Source: Leptospiraceae bacterium (GTDB lineage Bacteria; Spirochaetota; Leptospiria; Leptospirales; Leptonemataceae). From it: a stretch of 64,000 nucleotides of DNA. The stretch spans positions 403,984 through 467,983 of the forward strand of contig JANXCF010000002.1 in assembly GCA_025059995.1 (NCBI GenBank), given 5' to 3'. The translations under genes were made by a program, and so were the position numbers. The notes beneath the pieces were generated by a model. It was not told the DNA's origin and did not search any database. It saw nothing but the letters and a program-made list of their open reading frames with translations. Positions 38,777 through 47,591 of the stretch are shown piece after piece (within the stretch, counting starts at the first letter, position 1; every line of letters starts with the position of its first letter).

Positions 38777-39564
38777 TGGATATAGCAACCATTGTCGGAT
38801 TAATAGGAGGTGCCTTACTTTTATTGTTTGGAATGTTTGTTTCGGGTTTGAGTTTTTTTGATGTTTTTGATTTGCCTTCAATTTTCATTACGTTTGGTGG
38901 GGGTATAGCGGCAACGGTGATTGCCAATCCCTTCTTTCGCATACGTAATCTTCCAAATTTTTTGAAGTTTGCTTTTATTGAAAGAAAAGTTTCCATAGTG
39001 GATATCATGACACGATTCTTAACGTTAGCAGAGAAAGCAAGAAGAGAAGGTTTACTCTCATTAGAGGATGAACTTGCTGAGATTGAAGATCCTTTCATGA
39101 GAAAAGGAATTCAATTAGTAGTTGATGGAACTGATCAAGATCAAATACGAAACATTTTAGATAACGAATTAACCGCAATCAAAAATCGACATGCTGCAAA
39201 TATCAAGTTCTTTTCCATGTTGGGTGGGTATTTGCCAGCTTTTGGTATGATTGGGACTTTGTTGGGACTCATACAAATGCTAAAGAACTTGGGAACAGGG
39301 GATGCTTCAGCAATAGGTCAAGGAATGGCAACAGCATTGATTACCACTTTATATGGTTCAATTGGTGCTAACTTGATAGCTTTACCTATACGAGATAAAC
39401 TTTTAACCAAAGACGCTGATGAAATTTTAGAACGAACTGTGATGATAGAAGGTATTATAGGAATACAACAGGGAGAAAACCCAAGGGTTCTAAAAGACAA
39501 ATTAGCATCGTTCTTGGCGCCAGCCGATCGAGCTGTTTTAGATGAAGTGTTAGGGCAAAGGTAA
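38776..39564 (+). CDS. motA: Flagellar stator protein MotA
   Basis: The 262-residue inner-membrane stator subunit forms the ion channel with MotB. It begins MDIATIVGLIGGALLLLFGM and has four helices. MLGGYLPAFGMIGTLLGLIQML carries the conserved Pro-containing channel helix, and AIGQGMATALITTLYGSIGAN follows. Start is the ATG overlapping the flbD stop; a TTG one codon earlier is less likely. Confidence 0.96.
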   Translation: MDIATIVGLIGGALLLLFGMFVSGLSFFDVFDLPSIFITFGGGIAATVIANPFFRIRNLPNFLKFAFIERKVSIVDIMTRFLTLAEKARREGLLSLEDELAEIEDPFMRKGIQLVVDGTDQDQIRNILDNELTAIKNRHAANIKFFSMLGGYLPAFGMIGTLLGLIQMLKNLGTGDASAIGQGMATALITTLYGSIGANLIALPIRDKLLTKDADEILERTVMIEGIIGIQQGENPRVLKDKLASFLAPADRAVLDEVLGQR

Positions 39565-39565
39565 A

Positions 39566-40375
39566 ATGGCAAGAAGAAGAGAAGAATGTCCAGCCTGTGA
39601 AGAAGCTCCTATTTGGCTCACCACTTATAGTGATATGGTAACTTTACTTCTTACGTTTTTTGTGATGTTATTCAGTTTAGGAAAAGAAATACCCAAAGAA
39701 ATCTTTATTATTCTTTCAGCTTTTTCTAATACTTTAGGATTTTTTGAGGGTGGACAAACTCTACAAAGAGCAAGACTTGAAGATATGGGATTGAATGTAG
39801 AAAGTTTACCATCAGAAACTCGTGGTAGAGCTTTGTCAAAAGCAAAAACGGAAGCGATATCAATCTTCAAACCAGAAATTCAAGCAAAAAAAGTGCGGGT
39901 AGAAGAAAACGAAAGGGGCTTAGTCATTTCTTTGATTGGGGCTGATTACTTTGAGCCAGGGAGTGCAAAATTGACACCTGCTATAGAAGAAGTGCTAAAA
40001 AAAGTTTCTTATTTACTTAAAGATTTAAAGCGCTACACAAGGATTGAAGGACACGCAGGAGCAAAAGAAGTAGAATTGCAATCTCCCTATGCTGGTGAAA
40101 GAAAATACAAAAACAGCTGGGATTTAGCTTCCGCAAGAGCTGTTGAAGTGGCTACTTACCTTCAATCGTTGAATGTAAATCCGAGTTTGCTTCAGGCATT
40201 AAGTTATGGTTCTTATCGCCCTTTAGTTTACGAAGGTGAATTGGGGACTCCTGAGGCTGATGCTCATAACCGTAGGATTGATATTGTTATTCTTCCGTAT
40301 AGAGAACCTCTAAAAAATCGATTTGATCAAAATAATCTAAATCCCCCTTCTTTGGAAAGTATGATTCCGGATTGA
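39566..40375 (+). CDS. motB: Flagellar stator protein MotB
   Basis: The 269-residue protein anchors MotA to peptidoglycan. The single helix carries the proton-binding Asp23 in WLTTYSDMVTLLLTFFVMLF. The OmpA-like C-terminal domain contains YFEPGSAKLTPAIEEVLKKV, RIEGHAG and NRRIDIVILPY. The N-terminus is basic. An AAAGG ribosome site lies before the ATG, which begins one base after the motA stop. Confidence 0.96.
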   Translation: MARRREECPACEEAPIWLTTYSDMVTLLLTFFVMLFSLGKEIPKEIFIILSAFSNTLGFFEGGQTLQRARLEDMGLNVESLPSETRGRALSKAKTEAISIFKPEIQAKKVRVEENERGLVISLIGADYFEPGSAKLTPAIEEVLKKVSYLLKDLKRYTRIEGHAGAKEVELQSPYAGERKYKNSWDLASARAVEVATYLQSLNVNPSLLQALSYGSYRPLVYEGELGTPEADAHNRRIDIVILPYREPLKNRFDQNNLNPPSLESMIPD

Positions 40376-40421
40376 AGTTTTTATAATACTTCTATAATTT
40401 ATAAAAAAAGAGGAGGAAAGT

Positions 40422-40952
40422 ATGGGAATAGCAGATGAAGAGGTAGAACAAGCACAAGAACAAATTCAGCCAGCCCAAACCCAAACAGGACTAAATCGAA
40501 TCATCAAAATATTAATTTACATTGCTTTGGGCTTGGTGGGTATTATAGTTATGTCACTAATAGCTTATTATGTAGCAAAATTTGCAACAGCCCAACAATA
40601 CAAAGAGATTGCTTCGATTGCCGTAGTAAAACCACCACCACCTTTAGAAATTTATAACTTTACTGAAGATTTTCGTGTAAATACAGCTGATAGGGAAGAA
40701 TTACATTTTATTCGTTTGAAGTTAAGTGTTGGATTTCAGCCAGGAAATAAAGCATTAGCGGCAGAGTTGGTTCAAAGGACACCTCAGCTAAGAAATATCA
40801 TTAATTTGATTTTGGCTTCGAAAACTCGAGAGGAATTATCTACGATAGAAGGGCAACTCCAATTACGAGAAGAAATTAAGGCATCTATCAATCATGTTCT
40901 TGCGGAAGGGAAAATCGAAGAAGTGTATTTTAACGAATTTATCATTAACTAA
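40422..40952 (+). CDS. fliL: Flagellar basal-body-associated protein FliL
   Basis: The 176-residue protein has one transmembrane helix (about residues 26-49) and a periplasmic FliL domain with YNFTEDFRVNTADREELHFI and LQLREEIKASINHVLAEGKI. FliL stabilises the stator around the rotor. A strong Shine-Dalgarno (AGAGGAGGAAAG) precedes the ATG. Spirochaetal order continues directly to fliM, but here the Ton module is inserted on the opposite strand, ending 2 bp from the fliL stop. Confidence 0.93.
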   Translation: MGIADEEVEQAQEQIQPAQTQTGLNRIIKILIYIALGLVGIIVMSLIAYYVAKFATAQQYKEIASIAVVKPPPPLEIYNFTEDFRVNTADREELHFIRLKLSVGFQPGNKALAAELVQRTPQLRNIINLILASKTREELSTIEGQLQLREEIKASINHVLAEGKIEEVYFNEFIIN

Positions 40953-40954
40953 AA

Positions 40955-41572
40955 TCATTCTAACATAAAAGTTACACTTGTATACCAAATGAAGTCTTTG
41001 TATTCACCATTGACTTGGTAGGGTGGGGAAAGAAGTTTTCCTTTTTCTAAAAAGATTTTTCTGACTGCTTGATAAAAATCTTCTCTAAAAGCATCAATGT
41101 TTCCTGAGGTGCTTTCGATGTTTCTTACTTTTACATCTTTGATTTTGCCAGTTGAACTAATATAGAGCATCACATAAACTTTTACTTTTCCTAAGTTGAA
41201 GGCTTTGGCTTTCGAGGGATAATCGTCCGGAGATACCTGGACAGAAATCTTTGCTACATACCTTTGTGAGAAATCCAAAGTAGGGTCTACAGCATTCTGC
41301 CAATTAACTTGTTCTTCTTTCAGAGGTTTTTGGGTTTCGATGATGGTTTCGGATAAATCTTTTGTTTGTGCTTGTTGTATGGGAGCTGTGGGTTCTTGAT
41401 ATTCAATGATGGAGAGATCCGTGAAAATCGAAACCGAGTCTTTTTTTTGGATGATCTCATCTTCAAATAGTGAAAAGAAAATCTCAGCAAAAACCAGTAA
41501 AAGGACTTGTATACAAAAACCAACAAAGGTCCAAAATCGAAGATCTAATCTATCTATTAGTTTTGTGTTCAT
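40955..41572 (-). CDS. TonB-like energy transducer
   Basis: The 205-residue protein has one N-terminal membrane helix (WTFVGFCIQVLLLVFAEIFF), a linker and a C-terminal TonB-like domain with LGKVKVYVMLYISSTGKIKDVKVRN and a final VTFMLE strand. It would couple ExbB-ExbD to outer-membrane receptors. The linker is short and not clearly Pro-rich, unlike enteric TonB. It follows exbD by 3 bp in the module. Confidence 0.8.
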   Translation of the reverse strand: MNTKLIDRLDLRFWTFVGFCIQVLLLVFAEIFFSLFEDEIIQKKDSVSIFTDLSIIEYQEPTAPIQQAQTKDLSETIIETQKPLKEEQVNWQNAVDPTLDFSQRYVAKISVQVSPDDYPSKAKAFNLGKVKVYVMLYISSTGKIKDVKVRNIESTSGNIDAFREDFYQAVRKIFLEKGKLLSPPYQVNGEYKDFIWYTSVTFMLE

Positions 41573-41575
41573 AGT

Positions 41576-41989
41576 TTATTCTATAGGTTTTGTGGTTATG
41601 ATTAAATTTTTTATTCCTATTTCTTTCATCTTCTGTAGAATTTGATACATATACTTAAAGGGTAAGTCTTTTTGGATGTTGAGATAAACACGATAAGAGT
41701 CTGGAGCTTCTTGGATTTTTCTTTTTAGTTCTTGTTCAAGAACTACAAGAGGGATTTCTTGATTAAAAAAATAAACTCTGTTTTCTTTAGCCAATTCCAT
41801 ATCCAAATAAATGATAATGGGATAAGGAGTTGTTTGGGCTTCCGCTGTAAGTTCTGGTAGAGCAATTTCCCTTGGTTTTTGATCCGAAAGCATGGTAGTT
41901 GAAATATAAAAAATCAACAACAAAAAAGCTATATCACCCATCGCCGAAAGAGGAATGGATTCAAAATTCCTTCGCTTTCGGAGCTTCAT
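41576..41989 (-). CDS. ExbD-family proton-channel subunit (second copy)
   Basis: Starting at the ATG at 41989 this is a 137-residue one-helix protein with the ExbD/TolR pattern PLSAMGDIAFLLLIFYISTT. Asp19 is the probable proton-carrying residue. The periplasmic part ends in MKEIGIKNLIITTKP. A longer upstream ORF start is rejected because the chosen ATG overlaps the upstream exbD stop (ATGA) and gives the expected length. Confidence 0.88.
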   Translation of the reverse strand: MKLRKRRNFESIPLSAMGDIAFLLLIFYISTTMLSDQKPREIALPELTAEAQTTPYPIIIYLDMELAKENRVYFFNQEIPLVVLEQELKRKIQEAPDSYRVYLNIQKDLPFKYMYQILQKMKEIGIKNLIITTKPIE

Positions 41990-42393
41990 TTTGCCATCGT
42001 CATAGAAAAACGATAAATATTCTTTCTTTTCAATCCAAAGAGAAACTTGGGTATGATTTCCGTAGGACACTCGGGATCGACTTTAATAGAAACAATCATT
42101 TCTGGGTTTTGACGAAATTTCGCTTCCAGAACCTCTAAGACTTCTTTTAGGTTATAGCTTTTATTTTCGTAAATAAAGCTTTGATCTTTTGTGATGTTTA
42201 TTTTGATTAGATTTTTTGACTCAACTTGTATGGGGGGAGCATCTTTTTTGGGTATAGGGAGTTTTACTCCTTTGAGTTCCAACAACGCACTTGCCGCCAA
42301 AAAAAAGATAATCAACAAAAAAGCGATATCAGCAGTGCTTGCTAAAGGGATTTCTTCTGGAGCTCTAATTTTTCTACGAATTTGAATAGCCAT
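41986..42393 (-). CDS. ExbD-family proton-channel subunit (first copy)
   Basis: Starting at the ATG at 42393 this is a 135-residue ExbD/TolR-like protein. IPLASTADIAFLLIIFFLAA contains Asp22, the likely proton carrier. The periplasmic tail ends in FGLKRKNIYRFSMTMAK. It overlaps the end of exbB by 20 bp and the start of the second exbD by 4 bp. Tandem divergent exbD genes are common in spirochaetes and Bacteroidetes-type Ton systems. Confidence 0.88.
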   Translation of the reverse strand: MAIQIRRKIRAPEEIPLASTADIAFLLIIFFLAASALLELKGVKLPIPKKDAPPIQVESKNLIKINITKDQSFIYENKSYNLKEVLEVLEAKFRQNPEMIVSIKVDPECPTEIIPKFLFGLKRKNIYRFSMTMAK

Positions 42394-43159
42394 CTTCTTG
42401 AAGCTTGTTGATGAGTAAATTTCCGCAGCGTTCAATCTCGATTGTCAAAGTATCAATCCAGTAGATAAACAAGTTGAAAATCAAATAAGTTGGAATCGCA
42501 ATCAAAAGTCCTGCTTGAGTGGTTATCAAAGCTTCTTCCACCCCTGCCGCTAAATCTCTTGCTGTGGGAGCTACTTTAATGGTAAATTGGATAAAGCTAT
42601 TTCTCATACCAATCACGGTTCCAAAGAAACCTACAAGAGGCGCTAAATTTCCAAGGTTTGAAAGGAGGTTTAGCCCTTTCTCAAGTCTTCCTACTTCAAT
42701 TATGGCTGCATTTTCAATTTGTTTTTCCACAACTTGAGGTCCTTTGCTTTTATTGTGTATTCCTTGTTGCAAAACTCTTGATATTAAACTTCGATCTTGA
42801 TTAAGAAAAGTCTCTAATTCATTGAGACCTTTTTCCAAATGCTGTGAGAATACATAAAAATAATTCTTTGTTTTTACCCCACTTCTCTTAAAGAAAATAT
42901 ATCGTTCTATTGAAAAACCGATGATGATAGAAGAAATCAAGCCTAAAACATACATGGTAGGACCACCTTTTTGGATCCAGTCAAAAATGGTTTCTCTCAT
43001 AGTCATTTGGGTTTCTTCTTGAAGAGGTGGTTCTTGCTGTGGATAAATTTCTTTGGGCAAACTCAACAAAAACAAATGTATTGCTAAGATAAACATAACA
43101 AGATAAAGAAAGACTCTTGTCGAAGATGCTCGATGATTAAACGGTTGGTTAATTTTCAT
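42374..43159 (-). CDS. ExbB/TolQ-family proton-channel protein
   Basis: The 261-residue protein has an extra N-terminal hydrophobic segment (FLYLVMFILAIHLFLLSL) and three channel helices. The MotA/TolQ/ExbB domain shows GGPTMYVLGLISSIIIGFSI, NLAPLVGFFGTVIGM (conserved Pro and Gly) and GVEEALITTQAGLLIAIPTYL. It powers TonB. It heads the leftward module and faces fliM across 123 bp. Its own ATG lacks a Shine-Dalgarno. Confidence 0.9.
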   Translation of the reverse strand: MKINQPFNHRASSTRVFLYLVMFILAIHLFLLSLPKEIYPQQEPPLQEETQMTMRETIFDWIQKGGPTMYVLGLISSIIIGFSIERYIFFKRSGVKTKNYFYVFSQHLEKGLNELETFLNQDRSLISRVLQQGIHNKSKGPQVVEKQIENAAIIEVGRLEKGLNLLSNLGNLAPLVGFFGTVIGMRNSFIQFTIKVAPTARDLAAGVEEALITTQAGLLIAIPTYLIFNLFIYWIDTLTIEIERCGNLLINKLQEDGYSNS

Positions 43160-43265
43160 TTGCTAATAAGCTATAGCATGTAGAAAAAATGTCGATAAAT
43201 TTTTATCAGTTAAAAAAACGAAAATTTCAAGTATTTTATAAAAAAATCTTGATTGAAAGAAAATT

Positions 43266-43288
43266 TGTCATAATTTAGAATTATGACA
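43266..43288. promoter_or_regulatory. Perfect inverted repeat over the fliM start codon
   Basis: TGTCATAATT (43266-43275) and AATTATGACA (43279-43288) are perfectly complementary with a 3-nt centre. The fliM ATG lies inside the right arm. CATAAT at 43269-43274 is also a -10-like hexamer 8 nt before the ATG. It could be an operator, or a hairpin hiding the start codon if the mRNA begins upstream. Confidence 0.6.
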
Positions 43289-44350
43289 GAGGTCTTATCG
43301 AATGATGAAATCAATGATTTATTTAAACAAATCAGCAGTTCTACACCTTTTTTTTCCCAAGATTATAGTATTACAGAGTTAAAGGATGAAAAAGAAACAG
43401 CAACGATAAGTAAAAAAGACGTAAAGCCATACGACTTTCGTAAACCTGACAAATTCTCTAAAGATCAAATCCGAACTTTGCAAATGATACACGAAACTTT
43501 TGCCAGAATGGTCACTACTTCTTTATCAGCGCAACTTCGAACTGCCGTGCAAGTTCATGTGGGTTCTGGTGGTGGCGGTGTGGATCAATTAACTTATGAG
43601 GAATTTAACCGTTCCATTCCTTCTCCTACCACCTTAGCAATTGTCAACATGGACCCTTTACGAGGTTCTGCTATTTTAGAAATCGATCCGAATATCAGCT
43701 ATGCTATCATTGATCGACTTTTTGGAGGTAAGGGAGAATTAATCAAAAACATAAACCGTGAATTAACTGACATAGAACGTTCAGTGATGGAAAACGTCAT
43801 TGTCCGAATGTTGGGAAACCTACGAGAATCTTGGTCGACTGTGGTAGATTTAAGACCAAGGCTTGGCAACATAGAAACCAACCCTCAATTTGCTCAGATT
43901 GTGCCTCCTAACGATATGGTGGTTCTAATCACTTTTGAAACGAAAATTGCTGAAGTAGAAGGAAATATGAACTTTTGTATTCCTTATATCACCATTGAAC
44001 CCATAGTGAATAAACTTTCAGCTCAGTATTGGTATTCTTCTATCCAAAGTGCACAAACAGAAGAAATGAAAGAATTGATACAAAAACGTTTAGAGCAGAT
44101 CCAACTCCCTATACGCTGTGAGGTTGGAGAAATTGAACTTTCCATTCTTGATGTGATAAATCTCCAAGTTGGTGATATTGTTCGATTGAATACTACCATT
44201 AATGGTGAGTTTATCGTAAAAATTGGTGAAAGAAAAAAGTTCAAGTGCATTGCAGGTAGAGTAGGGAAGCGCTTAGCAGTCCAAATTGGAGAATCCATAG
44301 AAGACATTCCTGATGAGCTTTTAGCTACAACGAAAGACAAAAAAGAATAA
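43283..44350 (+). CDS. fliM: Flagellar motor switch protein FliM
   Basis: The 355-residue switch protein binds phospho-CheY through its N-terminus and links FliG to FliN in the C-ring. MTEVLSNDEINDLFKQI is the CheY-binding segment. The middle domain includes HVGSGGGGVDQLTYEEF, RLFGGKGE and RELTDIERSVMENVIVRM. The C-terminal SpoA-type domain has LDVINLQVGDIVRLN. The start is fixed by family similarity; no Shine-Dalgarno precedes it, and the codon lies within the inverted repeat. Confidence 0.96.
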   Translation: MTEVLSNDEINDLFKQISSSTPFFSQDYSITELKDEKETATISKKDVKPYDFRKPDKFSKDQIRTLQMIHETFARMVTTSLSAQLRTAVQVHVGSGGGGVDQLTYEEFNRSIPSPTTLAIVNMDPLRGSAILEIDPNISYAIIDRLFGGKGELIKNINRELTDIERSVMENVIVRMLGNLRESWSTVVDLRPRLGNIETNPQFAQIVPPNDMVVLITFETKIAEVEGNMNFCIPYITIEPIVNKLSAQYWYSSIQSAQTEEMKELIQKRLEQIQLPIRCEVGEIELSILDVINLQVGDIVRLNTTINGEFIVKIGERKKFKCIAGRVGKRLAVQIGESIEDIPDELLATTKDKKE

Positions 44351-44394
44351 AAATGAGTATTGAAATTTTTTAGAAATTGACTGGATGGTGGTTT

Positions 44395-44411
44395 TATAAT
44401 TAATTTATAAT
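44395..44411 (+). promoter_or_regulatory. Two TATAAT hexamers upstream of the SirB1-like gene
   Basis: Perfect TATAAT occurs at 44395-44400 and 44406-44411. The second lies 5 nt before the ATG at 44417, so a transcript from it would be leaderless. TTGACT at 44377-44382 is the best -35, but spacers of 12 and 23 bp are not ideal. Confidence 0.4.
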
Positions 44412-44416
44412 CAAGT

Positions 44417-45343
44417 ATGGACATAAAAGAAAAATCGGAATCAGACATAATCAAATTACTTTATCTTTATTTTGATCATCATGACATAACAATAAGAAAA
44501 AATCTTCTGAAGAAGATTGTGGAAAAAATCCCTTTTGGAGTTCATCCATTATTTTATATTGAAAATATACGTGATACAGATATTCGCTTTTATTTGAGGG
44601 TATATGAAGCTGAAACTTTGGATTATGAAAAGTTAATATATGACTTTCATATTTTTTCTGCAAGTCCCAAGGATTTATTGAAGGGTTCCTTTTTGGTATC
44701 AAGGTTTTCTGATTCTTTTTATATCAACTTTAATGACTATAAAAAAAGTTTTTTTTCATTGGTTCATGAGTTTTTAAAACTCTACCCTGATTTTTCATTT
44801 CAAAACCCCGAAGTCAAATTTCAAAAAATTGTTGAGTTTTTGTATTATATTAAAGGCTTTCATGGCAACTCAGAAGATTATTACAACCCTAATAACAGTT
44901 ATCTAACGAAAGTCTTAGAAACCAAAAAAGGGATCCCCGTTAGCTTGGCAGTTTTGACTATCATCTTTTACGAAATACTGAAAAAACTACTCGAAAGCAA
45001 AATGAATCAAAAACTTGATTTTACCATCTATGGGATCAATATGCCAGGACATTTCTTATTGGCATTCTCTTCAGAAAAGTTCTTTACTTATTTTGATCCT
45101 TTTAATTTTGGCAATATGATCACTTATGATGAGTGTTGTCAGTTTTTGATAAAAAATGGAATGACCGTTGATCCAAGAATTTTTTATCCTGCGACCCCCG
45201 TAGTTATCATCCAAAGAATGCTAAGGAATTTGTGGAATTACTATCAAAACGAAAATCAAACCAAAAAAAGCAAGACAATAGAAGATGTCTTAAAAATCCT
45301 GAATCCAATAATCCAAGTTGAAGAAAAAAATTATAAACTTTGA
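44417..45343 (+). CDS. SirB1-like transglutaminase-fold protein
   Basis: The 308-residue protein resembles the SirB1 family, a transglutaminase-like fold that has usually lost catalysis. The best match is YYNPNNSYLTKVLETKKGIP followed by VSLAVLTIIFYEIL, and INMPGHFLLAFSSEK. A C-terminal domain with FLIKNGMTVDPR and MLRNLWNYY fits. A perfect -10-like TATAAT lies 5 nt upstream, with no Shine-Dalgarno. The function is unknown. Its end overlaps the polyprenyl synthase start by 26 bp. Confidence 0.8.
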   Translation: MDIKEKSESDIIKLLYLYFDHHDITIRKNLLKKIVEKIPFGVHPLFYIENIRDTDIRFYLRVYEAETLDYEKLIYDFHIFSASPKDLLKGSFLVSRFSDSFYINFNDYKKSFFSLVHEFLKLYPDFSFQNPEVKFQKIVEFLYYIKGFHGNSEDYYNPNNSYLTKVLETKKGIPVSLAVLTIIFYEILKKLLESKMNQKLDFTIYGINMPGHFLLAFSSEKFFTYFDPFNFGNMITYDECCQFLIKNGMTVDPRIFYPATPVVIIQRMLRNLWNYYQNENQTKKSKTIEDVLKILNPIIQVEEKNYKL

Positions 45344-46325
45344 TCTCAGCAAAATCGTAAAGAAGGTTAAAAGAAAAAAAATCATACAACAAGTAGATAG
45401 GAAGTTATATCATATCATTAAAGAAGATTTGCATTTTTTTAAAGTCGTTAAGCGCTTTGTGGTTTTTTCTGGAGGAAAGAGAATTCGTCCATTTTCTCAT
45501 TACTACTTCTCCAAACTTTTGAACTATGAAGGAAAAGAATGGATTGATGTTGCAGCAATTGGAGAACTCATCCATGCAGCTTCTTTACTTCACGATGATG
45601 TGATTGACAACTCCGACCAAAGAAGAGGAAAACCTACTCTGAATGCTACACATGGAAACAAAAAAGCGATTCTGGGAGGAGATTATCTTCTTGCCTGTGG
45701 GATAGATCATTTGATTACTTTACCCCACAAGTTACAGCTCCTTCCGGTTTTTACGAGAGTCATTAGGAACTTAGCAGTAGCAGAAATCCTACAAATGGAA
45801 TACGAAAAAAACCCCCAAATGGATTTTTCTATTTATGAAAAAATCATCGAAGGGAAAACTGCTGATTTATTTTCTGCCATGGTGGAAGCATCAGCAATTC
45901 TCATGGATTATCCCCCAGAACAAACCAAAAAATACCGTGAAATTGGTTTAAAAATGGGAAGACTATTTCAAATCCGCGATGATTACTTGGATTACTTTTC
46001 AAACGAAAATCAATTAGGAAAGAGACTTTATTTGGATTACGAAAGAGGGATTATCACCTATCCCATATTAGTTTTGAGAAGTTATATGAACAAAAGCGAA
46101 AGAAACTTTTTTGATTTTTGGGGAAGTGATGAATTTCGAAAACAAAACTTAGCACACATGTTGGAACTAATGAAAAAATATCAAATCTCTCAAAGAATCA
46201 AAAACGAAATAGATCAAAAGCTTGATGAAATCATAAATTTTATCAAAGAACATCAAACCAAAAATCCCAACGAAAAAGAAGAATTGATTTCAACCTTAAG
46301 GCAGCTTTCTGTGTCAATTGAATAA
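45318..46325 (+). CDS. Polyprenyl diphosphate synthase
   Basis: The 335-residue trans-prenyltransferase extends isoprenoid chains from isopentenyl diphosphate. FARM is LLHDDVIDNSDQRRGKPT (DDxxD), with VLL/GGKRIRP upstream; SARM is FQIRDDYLDYF (DDxxD). ATHGNKKAILGGDYLLA also fits. It probably makes the quinone side chain; the chain length cannot be read. The start is a TTG, because there is no in-frame ATG before the conserved region; it overlaps the preceding gene by 26 bp. Confidence 0.88.
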   Translation: MKKKIINFDLSKIVKKVKRKKIIQQVDRKLYHIIKEDLHFFKVVKRFVVFSGGKRIRPFSHYYFSKLLNYEGKEWIDVAAIGELIHAASLLHDDVIDNSDQRRGKPTLNATHGNKKAILGGDYLLACGIDHLITLPHKLQLLPVFTRVIRNLAVAEILQMEYEKNPQMDFSIYEKIIEGKTADLFSAMVEASAILMDYPPEQTKKYREIGLKMGRLFQIRDDYLDYFSNENQLGKRLYLDYERGIITYPILVLRSYMNKSERNFFDFWGSDEFRKQNLAHMLELMKKYQISQRIKNEIDQKLDEIINFIKEHQTKNPNEKEELISTLRQLSVSIE

Positions 46326-46327
46326 AA

Positions 46328-47590
46328 ATGAAAAAAGAAGTTTCTTTTTTTGTTTCTCTTTTTTTGTTTTGGTTGCTGTTTGAGATTTTCCTCAGGCTTT
46401 ATCACATACCATCTTTAGATTATTTTTTAAAAATGAATCAAATACATCGGTTTCATCCTGATTATTTTATTGGGCTTCAACCCAATACAAGTGTGTATAT
46501 TCGACATTTTTCGGGAAAATGGGAAGGACAATTTAGCATTAATTCCTTCGGCATGAGGGGAACAAAAGAACCTGACCCACAAAAAAGAAAAGTCATCTGT
46601 TTAGGGGATAGCCTAGTAATGGGCTATGGAGTAAGTGATCATGAAACCTTTTGTGCTCTATTAGATGAAAAATTTTTTGATCATGGAATTCAGTTCTTAA
46701 ATGGTGGGATTGATGGTCTTGGTTCTTGGGGAGCTTACCAAAGATTAAAAGAAATTCTGAGCCAAGTTTCGAATGTTAACACAGTTTTATTTTTTGTCTC
46801 CCCTAATGATTTTACCATGCCACCATCCTTATTAGAAAAAGGTTTCTTTCCTGATGATCAAACCGAAGAGGCTCGTTTACTTCAGCCAACAAAACGTTTG
46901 ATAGATACTTGGCAGTTTGTCCTTTCTGATTATGTTTATACCCTCACAGTTGCGAAAATAACCATTAAGCAACTCCTCCTTCGATTTCATCTTTGGAAAG
47001 ATACTTTTGTAGCTACTTTGAACCGATGGAAAAATCAAAATCTACTCACCACCATCAAGCAAAGTTTTCTTTTAGAGTCTCAAGCTGTTTCGTGTCCACA
47101 ACCAACAAACACTCTTTTTGAAACCATAGGGAAAACGTACATTCCACAAGAAAAAAGGATCTTTAGCCAGCCAAAAAAATGTCCTGAAGAAATCCCCGAA
47201 GAAATTTTAAAAGAATGCACAGAACCACCCAAGGTAATTCCCGAGCTCCCTAATTTCACCCAAAGAGTTTACCTAGACATGTTAGAACTAACGAAAAAAA
47301 ACCAAATCCGCTTTGTGGTTGTGATTTTGCCTGTTCAAATCGAAGAACTTTATTGTCATTCCATCAATCGATATCATTTCTTACGATTATATGCTTTACA
47401 AGTTATTCGTTTTTTTCAAAAACATCAAATCGAAATTTGGGATCTTATGGCGGATACTCCTTCTATGTGTCAAGAGGGGAAGTGGGGTTTTAAAGATTAC
47501 TTTATACCCGAAGATGGACATTTGACCCAATTAGGGAATGAATGGTTAGCGAATGTTTTAGAAAAAAAACTCAAATTTTTGATTCAATGA
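46328..47590 (+). CDS. SGNH/GDSL hydrolase-like membrane-anchored protein
   Basis: The 420-residue protein has an N-terminal membrane anchor (FFVSLFLFWLLFEIFLRLY) and an SGNH domain: CLGDSLVMGYGVSDHETF (block I Ser), NGGIDGLGSWG, FVSPNDF and the C-terminal DGHLTQLGNEWL (Asp-His). Such proteins pair with MBOAT acyltransferases to O-acetylate exopolysaccharide or LPS. The MBOAT gene begins 2 nt after the stop, supporting that role. The acceptor glycan is unknown. Confidence 0.85.
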   Translation: MKKEVSFFVSLFLFWLLFEIFLRLYHIPSLDYFLKMNQIHRFHPDYFIGLQPNTSVYIRHFSGKWEGQFSINSFGMRGTKEPDPQKRKVICLGDSLVMGYGVSDHETFCALLDEKFFDHGIQFLNGGIDGLGSWGAYQRLKEILSQVSNVNTVLFFVSPNDFTMPPSLLEKGFFPDDQTEEARLLQPTKRLIDTWQFVLSDYVYTLTVAKITIKQLLLRFHLWKDTFVATLNRWKNQNLLTTIKQSFLLESQAVSCPQPTNTLFETIGKTYIPQEKRIFSQPKKCPEEIPEEILKECTEPPKVIPELPNFTQRVYLDMLELTKKNQIRFVVVILPVQIEELYCHSINRYHFLRLYALQVIRFFQKHQIEIWDLMADTPSMCQEGKWGFKDYFIPEDGHLTQLGNEWLANVLEKKLKFLIQ

Positions 47591-47591
47591 T

